In this document: positions 27,567 to 36,100 of the stretch, one piece after another
Numbering within the stretch: the first letter of the stretch is position 1
How the letters are laid out: each line of letters begins with the position of its first letter
Assembly: GCA_016713085.1 (NCBI GenBank)
Contig: JADJPV010000001.1
Span: 124,001 to 188,000, forward strand
From: Chitinophagaceae bacterium
Lineage (GTDB): Bacteria; Bacteroidota; Bacteroidia; Chitinophagales; Chitinophagaceae
Direction of reading: 5' to 3'
Length of the DNA: 64,000 nucleotides
Position numbers and translations under genes: made by a program
Notes under the pieces: model-generated
The model's input: only the letters and a program-made list of their open reading frames with translations
Databases searched by the model: none
What the model was told of the DNA's origin: nothing

Positions 27567-28496
27567 ATGAAAGTAACTGTTGTAGGTGCCGGTGCCGTAG
27601 GAGCAACCTGTGCTGAGAATATTGCCCGTAAAGAATTGTGTTCTGAAGTGGTTTTACTTGATATCAAGGAAGGTGTTGCAGAAGGTAAAGCACAGGATAT
27701 GATGCAGACTGCTACACTTCTCGGTTTTGATACCAAGATCACCGGCAGCACAAATGACTATTCAAAAACAGCCGGCAGTGATGTGGTTGTAATTACTTCA
27801 GGCTTACCAAGAAAGCCGGGAATGACCCGTGAAGAACTGATTGGTGTGAATGCAGGCATTGTAAAAAATGTATGCGAACAGGTTCTTACATTTTCACCTG
27901 ATGCGATTATTGTTATTGTAAGTAACCCGATGGATACAATGACATACCATGCGCTTAAGTCTACAGGCTTACCCAAAAACAGGATCATTGGTATGGGTGG
28001 TACACTCGACAGCAGCCGTTTCAAATACCAGATCAGCCAGCATCTGCATTGCAGCCCTTCAGATTTGAGTGGTGTTGTAATTGGTGGTCATGGCGATACT
28101 ACTATGATTCCGCTGATCCGTCACGCTTCATGGAACAGTGTTCCTGTAACTGATTTCTTAACCCAGGAGCAACAGGATAAAATTGTAAAAGATACCATGG
28201 TTGGTGGTGCTACACTTACCGGTCTTTTAGGTACATCTGCATGGTATGCACCGGGTGCTGCAGTTGCCAAATTAGTTGAATCAATTTTGAGAGATGAAAA
28301 GAAACTCCGCACCTGCAGCGTAATGCTTGAAGGTGAATACAATCAAAAAGATATTTGCCTTGGCGTTCCGGTAGTTATCGGTAAAACAGGATGGGAAAAA
28401 ATCGTCGATCTCAAGCTTTCTGAAGATGAGCAGGCTACCTTTAACAAAAGCGCAGATGCTGTTAGAGGCATGAATGATGTATTGAAGACTTTATAA
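27567..28496 (+). CDS. mdh: Malate dehydrogenase
   Basis: 309 residues from the ATG at 27567 (MKVTVVGAGAVGATCAENIA). It interconverts malate and oxaloacetate with NAD in the TCA cycle. The dinucleotide site GAGAVGAT, SGLPRKPGMTREELIGVNAG, VSNPMDTMTYHALKSTGLP and the catalytic His in VIGGHGDTTMIPLIRH mark the LDH-like MDH group. An upstream in-frame ATG would overlap the promoter, so the inner start is preferred. A terminator follows at once. Confidence 0.96.
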   Translation: MKVTVVGAGAVGATCAENIARKELCSEVVLLDIKEGVAEGKAQDMMQTATLLGFDTKITGSTNDYSKTAGSDVVVITSGLPRKPGMTREELIGVNAGIVKNVCEQVLTFSPDAIIVIVSNPMDTMTYHALKSTGLPKNRIIGMGGTLDSSRFKYQISQHLHCSPSDLSGVVIGGHGDTTMIPLIRHASWNSVPVTDFLTQEQQDKIVKDTMVGGATLTGLLGTSAWYAPGAAVAKLVESILRDEKKLRTCSVMLEGEYNQKDICLGVPVVIGKTGWEKIVDLKLSEDEQATFNKSADAVRGMNDVLKTL

Positions 28497-28514
28497 TACA
28501 AAACCTGATAAATG

Positions 28515-28546
28515 AAAGCCGTTTCAGTTTTGAAACGGCTTTTTTA
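28515..28546 (+). terminator. Terminator of mdh
   Basis: AAGCCGTTTCA, loop GTTT, TGAAACGGCTT and then TTTTATT, 18 bases after the mdh stop. Confidence 0.9.
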
Positions 28547-28749
28547 TTACTGCTGCATTGAAATTTACAGCAGCTATTGCAGTTTGCGATAAAAATTGAT
28601 ATTTTTACCCTTGTTCTGTAATTACATTATCTTTAATATCCCACATAAGATAAACCTCATTTGTAAGACAAAATCCTCCAGGGTAGTCTGCTAAAGAACC
28701 ACCAATTCCTCTGAAGCCTAAACTCAGTTTTTATTATTAAAGCTTTATT

Positions 28750-29331
28750 ATGTATTTGAAAAAATCTTTTTCTATTGGAGTGCTGTTTTTTGGATTCAGT
28801 TTTTTTGCTGTTACTGCAATGGCACAGGAGCCTGCAACCCTGCATAATCCAAAAGTTGACTTAAGCCTCAGCCCGGTTCATAACAGGAATATCAGCCCGG
28901 AGCATAATCCAGGCATCAATCCAAAAACAAACTGGAACATCAATCCTTCATATAATAAGGCAATTAATCCTGCTGAAAACAAAAGGATCAATCCCAAAAC
29001 AAACCCTGAACTCAACCCTTTGAGCAATCAGTTATTGAACCCAATGATGTATAAGAACCTCAATCCAAAAAATGCTTCCTGGAGAGGTTTGTATTTATAT
29101 GATGAGAAAGACAACCTGATTGGCTATATCACAAAACCAATGAAAGATGTGTTAATCTGTTTTGATATTAAGGGCGAATGGACCTGCTACTATATACTCA
29201 CTCCCGAAGGAACGTATAATCATTTTGAAAAAAGCGGTGAGTGTACGGGTAACTATCTCTGTTCTGATTCAAATACCGGTTATAATGTATTTGACAAAGA
29301 GGGAAACTGGACAGGAGCTCATGTGAAATAA
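28750..29331 (+). CDS. Secreted octapeptide-repeat protein, unknown function
   Basis: 193 residues with a signal peptide (SIGVLFFGFSFFAVTAMAQ). Residues 40-107 are nine perfect-period units of eight: [I/L]-[N/S]-P-x-x-N-x-x, with Pro at 42, 50, 58, 66, 74, 82, 90, 98 and 106 and Asn three residues after most of them. The C-terminal 85 residues are a separate small domain (WRGLYLYDEKDNLIGYI, ECTGNYLCSDSNTGYNVF, DKEGNWTGAHVK) with three Cys. I know no assigned function. Candidate folds are a small solenoid or an extended spacer that holds the C-terminal domain off the surface. It is convergent with the glycosyltransferase gene. Confidence 0.72.
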   Translation: MYLKKSFSIGVLFFGFSFFAVTAMAQEPATLHNPKVDLSLSPVHNRNISPEHNPGINPKTNWNINPSYNKAINPAENKRINPKTNPELNPLSNQLLNPMMYKNLNPKNASWRGLYLYDEKDNLIGYITKPMKDVLICFDIKGEWTCYYILTPEGTYNHFEKSGECTGNYLCSDSNTGYNVFDKEGNWTGAHVK

Positions 29332-29341
29332 TATTTCATTA

Positions 29342-30337
29342 TTATCTTAATTGTTTTGCCCATTGCTGCGCCAGCGCAGCAATTTTATTTACATCCTGTT
29401 GTTCCATGCATTTAAAATGTTTTTTGGGGCATTTATCATGACCAATTTTTGAACAGGGTCTGCAACCCAGATCAGTAATTTCAAATTGCGAAGCAGGAAC
29501 AGGGTTGTTCCCATAATAAGGAGTCATCCCAAATACAGGTACTGTATTTCCCCACACACTGATGATTGGTTTTTTGAAAGCAGCAGCTATGTGCATCAGT
29601 CCAGTATCATGTGTAACAATGAGTTTAGCTTTGCGAACAAGATCAGCACTTTCATTAATTGAAAACTTACCACAGGCATTGTATATTTTAATGTTGTCAA
29701 CAGTTGCAATTTCATCTCCAATTGCCCTGTCTTCAGATCCACCAAGTAATACAATGGGATGATCGAGCACCGTACACAGTTCTTTTAATTTATGTACAGG
29801 TAATTTTTTTGTTGCATGTGCCGCACCAATCACAATGCCGACATAACCCAGTGAATGAGCCTGTGGCAAATCCTTTTGCTGAATCTCTTCTTCTTTCGGA
29901 ATAAAATAATCCAGACCCTTTCCGTCGTTTGTTACTGAAAAAGATTTTACAGTTTCAAGATAACGGTCAACAATATGAATTGCAGGCATGCGGTTGATCT
30001 TAAGATTTGTAAGTAACCACTTTTGAATATTCAGTTTATTGAAGGAGAAGGCTTTTACTTTCAGTTCTTTTTTAATCTTCAGTGTACGCAGGTTATGATG
30101 CAGATCAATGATGTAATCATAGTTCTCTTCTTTCAGTTCATGCATCAGCAGATCAAGATTATCCTGCAGATAATAAAACTTATTAATATATGGATTAGAT
30201 GCAATGACTTTATGAAAACTGAACTTGGTGAGATAATGAATTTCAGCATCAGGAACCTGCTGCTTCAAACAACGGATAACGGGTGTTGTGAGTACAATAT
30301 CACCAATAGATGAAAAACGGATGATGAGAAATTTCAT
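29342..30337 (-). CDS. Family 9 glycosyltransferase (heptosyltransferase-like)
   Basis: 331 residues. The start MKFLIIRFSSIGDIVLTTPV is the hallmark of GT9 enzymes such as WaaC/WaaF, which add heptose to the lipopolysaccharide inner core. LIVTHDTGLMHIAAAFKKPI and ISVWGNTVPVFGMTPY form the sugar-nucleotide half. Late Cys residues (LGCRPCSKIGHDKCPKKHFK) are seen in this Bacteroidota group. The acceptor cannot be told from sequence; hldD in this window supplies the donor sugar. The MFS gene lies 81 bases upstream across a hairpin-forming repeat. Confidence 0.9.
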   Translation of the reverse strand: MKFLIIRFSSIGDIVLTTPVIRCLKQQVPDAEIHYLTKFSFHKVIASNPYINKFYYLQDNLDLLMHELKEENYDYIIDLHHNLRTLKIKKELKVKAFSFNKLNIQKWLLTNLKINRMPAIHIVDRYLETVKSFSVTNDGKGLDYFIPKEEEIQQKDLPQAHSLGYVGIVIGAAHATKKLPVHKLKELCTVLDHPIVLLGGSEDRAIGDEIATVDNIKIYNACGKFSINESADLVRKAKLIVTHDTGLMHIAAAFKKPIISVWGNTVPVFGMTPYYGNNPVPASQFEITDLGCRPCSKIGHDKCPKKHFKCMEQQDVNKIAALAQQWAKQLR

Positions 30338-30344
30338 AGTATAA

Positions 30345-30406
30345 AGTTCATGGTTGATAGATCATGGTTCATGGCTGTGTTCTCTATCAACTATCAACCA
30401 TGAACT
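30345..30406. repeat. Long inverted repeat between the MFS and GT9 genes
   Basis: AGTTCATGGTTGATAG at 30345-30360 and its exact complement CTATCAACCATGAACT at 30391-30406: 16-bp perfect arms around 30 bases that repeat the words ATGGTTCATGG and CTATCAA. No T-run follows on either strand, so it is not a normal terminator. Confidence 0.7.
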
Positions 30407-30418
30407 ACTTACTGTATC

Positions 30419-31681
30419 TTAAGGAAGCATCTCCTCACCTTCTACATAATTCAGATCTTTATGAAAAGTTTCTTCTGTAAAGTAAGCTGCAACCAGCGTA
30501 ATTGCAATAACAACAACTCCTGTAACAATTCCGCTTTTTGTTAAGCCCCAGCCCCATGATTTCTGAAACAGGTTGAGGAACATTAAATTAATCAGTGGTA
30601 ATGCACCACGTACCATATTGGGAATTGTTGTTGCAGCAGTTGCACGCAGGTTAGTTCCAAACTGTTCGGCGCCCATAGTTACAAAGATGGCCCAGAAGCC
30701 TGTACTGAAACCAAGCAATGCACAAATAGCATACATGGCAAAATCAGAATTATTCAAAGGGGAAAAGAATAGTGCTACAGAAATAATCGTCAATGCATAG
30801 AAAAGATACAATGCCTTTTTCCTGCTTTTGAAATACTGGCTTACAAAACCAATCAGAATATCACCGATTGCAATGGCTGCATACGCAAACATAATAGCCC
30901 TGCCGCTTTCAACCTGTGTATCACCATAAAAATCTTTGGCAAAACGGTTACTGAGATTTACTAAAATTCCAATTACATACCAGGTAGGTAAGCCAATCAA
31001 TATGGCAAGAATATATTTTCTGAAACGTGTTGCATTATTAAAGAACATAAACACATTGCCACGGCTTACTTTCGTTTGCTTTACTTCTTTAAACATACCG
31101 CTTTCAGCAACACTTACACGGAGCAGCAGCAGCATAATTCCTAACCCGCCACCAATTTTATAACACAAACGCCAGTCATGATCTGTAACCTGGAAAATAA
31201 AATAAGCGAATACAGCTCCGAACAATCCAATACCTGCAACAAGTGAAGTACCGATTCCTCTTTTGTTTTTGGGAAGCAATTCACTTACCAATGTAATACC
31301 TGCACCTAACTCACCTGCAAGCCCAATACCTGCTACAAATCTTGCATACGCATACTGATCAACCGTAGTAACATAACCTGTAACAAAATTGGCAACAGAA
31401 TATAAAAGGATTGAACCAAACAATACACTCAGCCTTCCTTTCTTGTCACCGATTGTTCCCCATAAAATTCCACCGATCAATAAACCCACCATCTGCCAGT
31501 TAATAATCTTAGTGCTGGCTGCAATCATAGCAAGTGAATTGTCTTTACTGATACCAATACCAACAAGACTTGGTTCTCTTACAATGGTGAACAGCAGCAG
31601 ATCATAAATATCTACAAAGTAGCCAAGTGCTGCTACAATTACTGCCAGTGAAAAAACAGAAGTTGAATTACGGGAAAGCAT
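30419..31681 (-). CDS. MFS transporter
   Basis: 420 residues with about twelve hydrophobic segments. The early part (VIVAALGYFVDIYDLLLFTI) and the loop 2-3 motif GGILWGTIGDKKGRLSVLFG mark the metabolite:H+ symporter type of the major facilitator superfamily, which carries sugars or organic acids. The second half has the equivalent loop GDILIGFVSQYFKSRKKALY. Substrate not predictable. The DedA gene is five bases upstream on the same strand, so the two are almost certainly co-transcribed. Confidence 0.87.
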   Translation of the reverse strand: MLSRNSTSVFSLAVIVAALGYFVDIYDLLLFTIVREPSLVGIGISKDNSLAMIAASTKIINWQMVGLLIGGILWGTIGDKKGRLSVLFGSILLYSVANFVTGYVTTVDQYAYARFVAGIGLAGELGAGITLVSELLPKNKRGIGTSLVAGIGLFGAVFAYFIFQVTDHDWRLCYKIGGGLGIMLLLLRVSVAESGMFKEVKQTKVSRGNVFMFFNNATRFRKYILAILIGLPTWYVIGILVNLSNRFAKDFYGDTQVESGRAIMFAYAAIAIGDILIGFVSQYFKSRKKALYLFYALTIISVALFFSPLNNSDFAMYAICALLGFSTGFWAIFVTMGAEQFGTNLRATAATTIPNMVRGALPLINLMFLNLFQKSWGWGLTKSGIVTGVVVIAITLVAAYFTEETFHKDLNYVEGEEMLP

Positions 31682-31686
31682 TACGA

Positions 31687-32655
31687 TTATGATTCAGATT
31701 TGCTTTTTGGCTTTTGAGCTCTTTTGCCAAATAAAAATTTCCAGAGTACCGGAGCAGTTGTAACCGCAATGATAATGATTACAATCAACTCAAGTTTGTC
31801 TTTTAATTCAACGCCAAACTGGTTCTTTACCCATATCTGTAAAAAGTGACCTGCAACAATCATAGTGATCACCCATGCAACACAACCAACGATATTGTAA
31901 AACATGAATTTTTTCCTATCCATTTCAACGATACCTGCAATGATGGGTGCAAATGTGCGGATGAAAGGAAGAAACCTGGCAAATACAATTGCTCCACCAC
32001 CATGCTTCTCATAAAAATCATGTGCTTCATGCAGGTAACGCTGTTTAAAAATGAAATTATCCTTCCAGCTGTACATAGCATGTCCAACTTTTTTACCTGT
32101 CCAGTAACCGGCAAGGTTACCAAGTATACCTGCACCGGAAATTAGAGCACAGAGGATCAGTAAATCAAACCACTCATTTTGCACGCCACCCAAACCAATC
32201 AGTTTCAGAAATTCATGTGCAAGATTACCACTGTAAATACCAGCAACAAATAACAAACTGTCGCCGGGAAAGAAGAAGCCAAACAGCAATCCTGTTTCAG
32301 CAAAAACAATAAACAGTAACAGCCATAACCCACCATACTTAATATAAAACATTGGTGTAAGCAGATCTTTCCAAGTAAAATTTTTATTCATGGAAACAGT
32401 TACACCTTCCGTTAAATCTGAAACAGCTACTTTTGTTTCTTTATAGTCAACTGCAGTAAATGAAACAGAATCAGTTCCTGGAAATTCAATACTTGCAAAT
32501 CCGTCCTTTCCGGCTTCATATTCTTTTCCGTTTACTGAAAATTCATCAACAGGCGCTTCATACTGATTAAACACTTTTACTTTTACCTGCTGTTGTGCAT
32601 TCACACTTCCCCAATAAAATACACTGACCAAAAAAACTACTAATCTGAATTTCAT
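31687..32655 (-). CDS. DedA/VTT-family membrane protein with an extra N-terminal periplasmic domain
   Basis: About 322 residues from the Met at 32655 (MKFRLVVFLVSVFYWGSVNA, a signal peptide). Residues about 20-95 form a small beta domain (VKVKVFNQYEAPVDEFSVNG, GFASIEFPGTDSVSFTA), like carboxypeptidase-regulatory or SusC-N-terminal folds. The DedA part follows: GLLFGFFFPGDSLLFVAGIY, GAILGNLAGYWTGKK-type segment, FARFLPFIRTFAPIIAGIVE (the conserved F/G-x-R-x-P motif) and a long final helix. DedA proteins act in membrane lipid handling (flippase-like for undecaprenyl phosphate or phospholipids). The added N-terminal domain is unusual. MFS follows by five bases. Confidence 0.87.
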   Translation of the reverse strand: MKFRLVVFLVSVFYWGSVNAQQQVKVKVFNQYEAPVDEFSVNGKEYEAGKDGFASIEFPGTDSVSFTAVDYKETKVAVSDLTEGVTVSMNKNFTWKDLLTPMFYIKYGGLWLLLFIVFAETGLLFGFFFPGDSLLFVAGIYSGNLAHEFLKLIGLGGVQNEWFDLLILCALISGAGILGNLAGYWTGKKVGHAMYSWKDNFIFKQRYLHEAHDFYEKHGGGAIVFARFLPFIRTFAPIIAGIVEMDRKKFMFYNIVGCVAWVITMIVAGHFLQIWVKNQFGVELKDKLELIVIIIIAVTTAPVLWKFLFGKRAQKPKSKSES

Positions 32656-32696
32656 TCTTATAAGTTTATACACTTTCCTGATTTCTTTAAAATAAT

Positions 32697-34226
32697 TTAT
32701 ACTGCTGCCGGCTCATGCCCATCGCCCAACTCGCCTTCCCATTTGCTTACAACTGATGTTGCCAGTGCATTACCAACCACATTGGTCATACTTCTGAACA
32801 TATCGCAAAAATGATCAATGGGCAGAATCAATGCAACGCCTTCCGGTGGAATTTTAAACATGGCGCAGGTTGCAAGCACAACAACTAATGATGCTCTCGG
32901 CACACCTGCAATTCCTTTACTGGTTAGCATCAGCACCAGTAACATTACCAATTGTGTTGCCAGATCAAGATGCACACCATAGGCCTGTGCAATTGCCAGA
33001 CTTGCAAAAGTCATATACATCATACTGCCATCAAGATTAAACGAATAACCAAGCGGCAATACAAAGGCAACAATTTTATCCTTGCAACCAAATCGTTCAA
33101 GCTCCTCAGTGAGTTTTGGAAATACTGCTTCGCTGCTGGTTGTACTGAAGGCAATTAATAATGGTCCCCAGATTCTTCTTAATAACACTTTCATTCTTGA
33201 ACCAAGAATCATAAATCCAACCCCAATCAATACGGCCCACAAAATGGCAATACCCAAAAGGAAATAACCAAAGTAGATGAGATAAAACTGAAAGATGCCC
33301 AATCCTTTTGCAGCTACAACAGCAGCCAGTGCGCCAAACACACCAACGGGTGCAAAATTCATTACATAGTTGACCATTTTTAAAATGATATGCGATGCAA
33401 CGTCCAGCGCCTTGATTAACGGCTTTGTATAATCGCCTATTGCAGCAGCTGCAACACCAAAGAAAATGGAGAACACAACGATCTGCAGAATTTCATTGGT
33501 GGCCAATGCCTCAAACAAACTCTTGGGAATAATATGCTCCACAAAATTCTGTAAGGAGAATGAAGAGGTTTTTGTCATCAGGTCTTTTACACCTTCGGTA
33601 TCTGCCTGCGACAAATCAATATAAGTTCCGGGCTTAAACACATTCACCAGTAACATGCCCAATAAAAGTGAAGCAAGTGATGCAGTAATGAACCAGAGTA
33701 AAGCTTTACCGCCTACCCTGCCTACTGCTTTTAAATCGCCCAGTTTAGCAATACCAACAACCAGGGTTGTAAATACAAGCGGGGCAATGATCATTTGCAC
33801 CAGGCGGATAAAAATATTACTGAGAAGTTTGATTATATCTGAAAATGACTTTATTGCTGTATGTACAACCGTGCCATTTCTTGGTTGTGAAGTTATTGTT
33901 GATACTCTTCCCTTAACTTCTCCTTTAAGAATGGCTGCTGGTACTTTCCCTGTAATAGATTTGTTTGCTTCGACTATCCAAATATCAGATTGGCCTAAAC
34001 TATCTTTAATTTTATTGACCTTGGATGTATCTTTTATGACTAAGACTTCCTGTATAATCGTTCTTTCTCCAACATTTAAGACTATACTATCTTTTCCTAA
34101 AAAATCCTTTTGAGGAATGTAGTTAATTTTATTCCCAGTTCCATAAACATGAACAATATACCCGACAATGATACCCAGTACCATTGACAGAAGGATGTAA
34201 ATAGTTAAACGATTCCCCTTACCCAT
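32697..34226 (-). CDS. Dicarboxylate/amino acid:cation symporter
   Basis: About 509 residues from the Met at 34226 (MGKGNRLTIYILLSMVLGII). It is a sodium- or proton-coupled carrier of the GltP/DctA group. LVQMIIAPLVFTTLVVGIAK, the serine-rich hairpin AFSTTSSEAVFPKLTEELER and the NMDGT-like motif GYSFNLDGSMMYMTFASLAI are all present. About 95 residues are inserted between the first and second membrane segments (from about 30 to 125), forming an outside domain rich in Lys and Val. It is upstream of and on the same strand as the DedA-MFS pair (41 bases). Confidence 0.92.
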   Translation of the reverse strand: MGKGNRLTIYILLSMVLGIIVGYIVHVYGTGNKINYIPQKDFLGKDSIVLNVGERTIIQEVLVIKDTSKVNKIKDSLGQSDIWIVEANKSITGKVPAAILKGEVKGRVSTITSQPRNGTVVHTAIKSFSDIIKLLSNIFIRLVQMIIAPLVFTTLVVGIAKLGDLKAVGRVGGKALLWFITASLASLLLGMLLVNVFKPGTYIDLSQADTEGVKDLMTKTSSFSLQNFVEHIIPKSLFEALATNEILQIVVFSIFFGVAAAAIGDYTKPLIKALDVASHIILKMVNYVMNFAPVGVFGALAAVVAAKGLGIFQFYLIYFGYFLLGIAILWAVLIGVGFMILGSRMKVLLRRIWGPLLIAFSTTSSEAVFPKLTEELERFGCKDKIVAFVLPLGYSFNLDGSMMYMTFASLAIAQAYGVHLDLATQLVMLLVLMLTSKGIAGVPRASLVVVLATCAMFKIPPEGVALILPIDHFCDMFRSMTNVVGNALATSVVSKWEGELGDGHEPAAV

Positions 34227-34370
34227 GCAGTAATTTTTATGAGTCGCAATATACAGCTTTCGGGTTTGAAAGAAAGGCTGCAAAACCGTTAATAAATCTT
34301 TTGAGCGTTTTTTAGAATAAATCTCTATTTTTCAGGTTCGTAAAATATTTAAAACCACAACCACACAAGT

Positions 34371-35903
34371 ATGAGTTTATTTGTAAAAAAACCTTTGGCC
34401 CAGCTTCTTGCACAGGCAGAAGACAGTGAGAAAGGATTAAAACGGACACTGGGGGCAGGTAACTTAATTGCATTAGGTATTGGAGCGATTATAGGTGCAG
34501 GCTTATTTGTAAGAACTGCTGCTGCCGGGCAGGCTGCCGGACCGGGTGTTACGCTTTCATTTATTGTAGCTGCCGTAGGTTGTGCTTTTGCAGGTTTATG
34601 TTATGCAGAATTTGCAGCCATGATCCCCATTGCAGGAAGTGCATATGCTTACAGTTATACAACCATGGGTGAACTCATCGCATGGATCATTGGCTGGGCA
34701 TTAATTATGGAATATGCGTTAGGCGCTGCTACAGTATCTATTGCATGGAGTGAATATTTAAACAAGTTGCTGGGAGGAGCTGTTCCCTATGAATGGTGCC
34801 ACTCGCCTTTTGAAAGCTTTACTGATTCTACAGGCATTCATCATTCGGGTATTATGAATGCCCCCGCATTGGTGATTTTATTACTTCTTACTCTATTATT
34901 AATTAAAGGAACACAGGAGTCAGCAATGGTAAATATGGTGATCGTGTTTATTAAAGTAGCTATTGTAATCTTATTCATTGTAATTGGCTGGCAGTTCATT
35001 AAACCCGAAAATCATATTCCTTATTTAATTCCTGCTGATACTGACCCAGTGAAAGACAGTGCCGGTAAAATCATTGCCGACTACAGTGGGTGGAACAAAC
35101 ATGGTTTTGGCGGTGTGCTTGGTGGTGCAGCGATTGTGTTTTTTGCCTTCATTGGTTTTGATGCGGTTAGTACTGCAGCACAGGAAGCAAAAAATCCAAA
35201 AAGAGATATGCCGATCGGTATTCTCGGTTCATTGGTTGTTTGTACTGTTCTGTATATTTTATTTGGACATGTATTAACCGGTGTTGCCAACTGGAAAGAT
35301 TTTGTTGATCCTGAAAAAGGAAGAGAAGCTTCAGTTGCTTATGCCATTTCTACTTATATGATCGGGTATGGCTGGCTGGCAAAAGCTGTTACAATTGCCA
35401 TCCTTGCAGGTTTCTCCTCTGTAATCCTTGTAATGCTGATGGGACAGAGCCGTATTTTCTATACTATGAGTAATGATGGTTTGATACCGAAAGCATTTGG
35501 TGAACTTCATCCGAAATTCAAAACTCCGTACAAGGCCAACTGGATATTATTCGTTTTTGTTGGATTGTTTGCTGCGTTTGTTCCGGGACATGTTGCCGGT
35601 GATTTAACTTCCTTCGGTACACTGTTCGCCTTTGTACTTGTGAGCGCAGGTGTTTGGATGCTGAGAATAAAAGAACCAAACATTCACCGTCCGTTCAGGG
35701 CACCGCTGGTTCCCGTGGTTTCAACATTAGGTGTGTTGATTTGTACGGCTATGATTGTTGGGCTTGATGCACAGACCTTAAAAGTTGCCTTTGCCTGGAT
35801 GGCAGTTGGCTTAATTGTTTACTTCGTGTATAGCCGTCATCACAGTAAATTGAGGAATCCTTCTGAAATATTACCACATGCCTCCGATTTTGAGAAGCAC
35901 TAA
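34371..35903 (+). CDS. APC-family amino acid permease
   Basis: 510 residues with about twelve to fourteen hydrophobic segments. The start LKRTLGAGNLIALGIGAIIG followed by AGLFVRTAAAGQAAGPGVTL is the first-helix motif of cationic-type APC carriers, and GFDAVSTAAQEAKNPKRDMP is the family's conserved loop. IKEPNIHRPFRAPLVPVVS near the end is typical of the CAT/YfnA group. Substrate probably an amino acid, exact one unknown. It is divergent from the GltP-like gene and ends in a strong terminator. Confidence 0.92.
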   Translation: MSLFVKKPLAQLLAQAEDSEKGLKRTLGAGNLIALGIGAIIGAGLFVRTAAAGQAAGPGVTLSFIVAAVGCAFAGLCYAEFAAMIPIAGSAYAYSYTTMGELIAWIIGWALIMEYALGAATVSIAWSEYLNKLLGGAVPYEWCHSPFESFTDSTGIHHSGIMNAPALVILLLLTLLLIKGTQESAMVNMVIVFIKVAIVILFIVIGWQFIKPENHIPYLIPADTDPVKDSAGKIIADYSGWNKHGFGGVLGGAAIVFFAFIGFDAVSTAAQEAKNPKRDMPIGILGSLVVCTVLYILFGHVLTGVANWKDFVDPEKGREASVAYAISTYMIGYGWLAKAVTIAILAGFSSVILVMLMGQSRIFYTMSNDGLIPKAFGELHPKFKTPYKANWILFVFVGLFAAFVPGHVAGDLTSFGTLFAFVLVSAGVWMLRIKEPNIHRPFRAPLVPVVSTLGVLICTAMIVGLDAQTLKVAFAWMAVGLIVYFVYSRHHSKLRNPSEILPHASDFEKH

Positions 35904-35927
35904 CTAATAATTGAATCTTTTTGAGAT

Positions 35928-35957
35928 AAACCGTCCTGTATTCTGCAGGACGGTTTT
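35928..35957 (+). terminator. Terminator of the APC permease
   Basis: AACCGTCCTGTA, loop TTC, TGCAGGACGGTT followed by TTTTG, 25 bases after the stop. Confidence 0.88.
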
Positions 35958-35976
35958 TTGTTTACTGCCATCTCCC

Positions 35977-35984
35977 TAAATTTG
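35977..35984 (+). promoter_or_regulatory. -7 box upstream of yebC
   Basis: TAAATTTG fits TAnnTTTG. A TTTG lies 16 bases upstream, slightly closer than the 19 preferred, and overlaps the end of the previous terminator. The first gene after it is a 28-codon ORF, then yebC. Confidence 0.5.
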
Positions 35985-36007
35985 CGGTCGCAAAGTCCGG
36001 CTTTCTG

Positions 36008-36094
36008 ATGAACAGAATTGCCACAATACAAGAGTGCGACGCAACGATTGAAGCATCATTTGATGCAGCTGGTTACAAAAAATCATTAAAATAG
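36008..36094 (+). CDS. Short ORF in the yebC leader
   Basis: ATG at 36008 to TAG at 36092-36094 encodes 28 residues, MNRIATIQECDATIEASFDA then AGYKKSLK. It fills almost all the space between the -7 box and the yebC ATG, six bases upstream of it. It could be a translated leader or chance. There is no homology I can name. Confidence 0.25.
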   Translation: MNRIATIQECDATIEASFDAAGYKKSLK

Positions 36095-36100
36095 TATACA

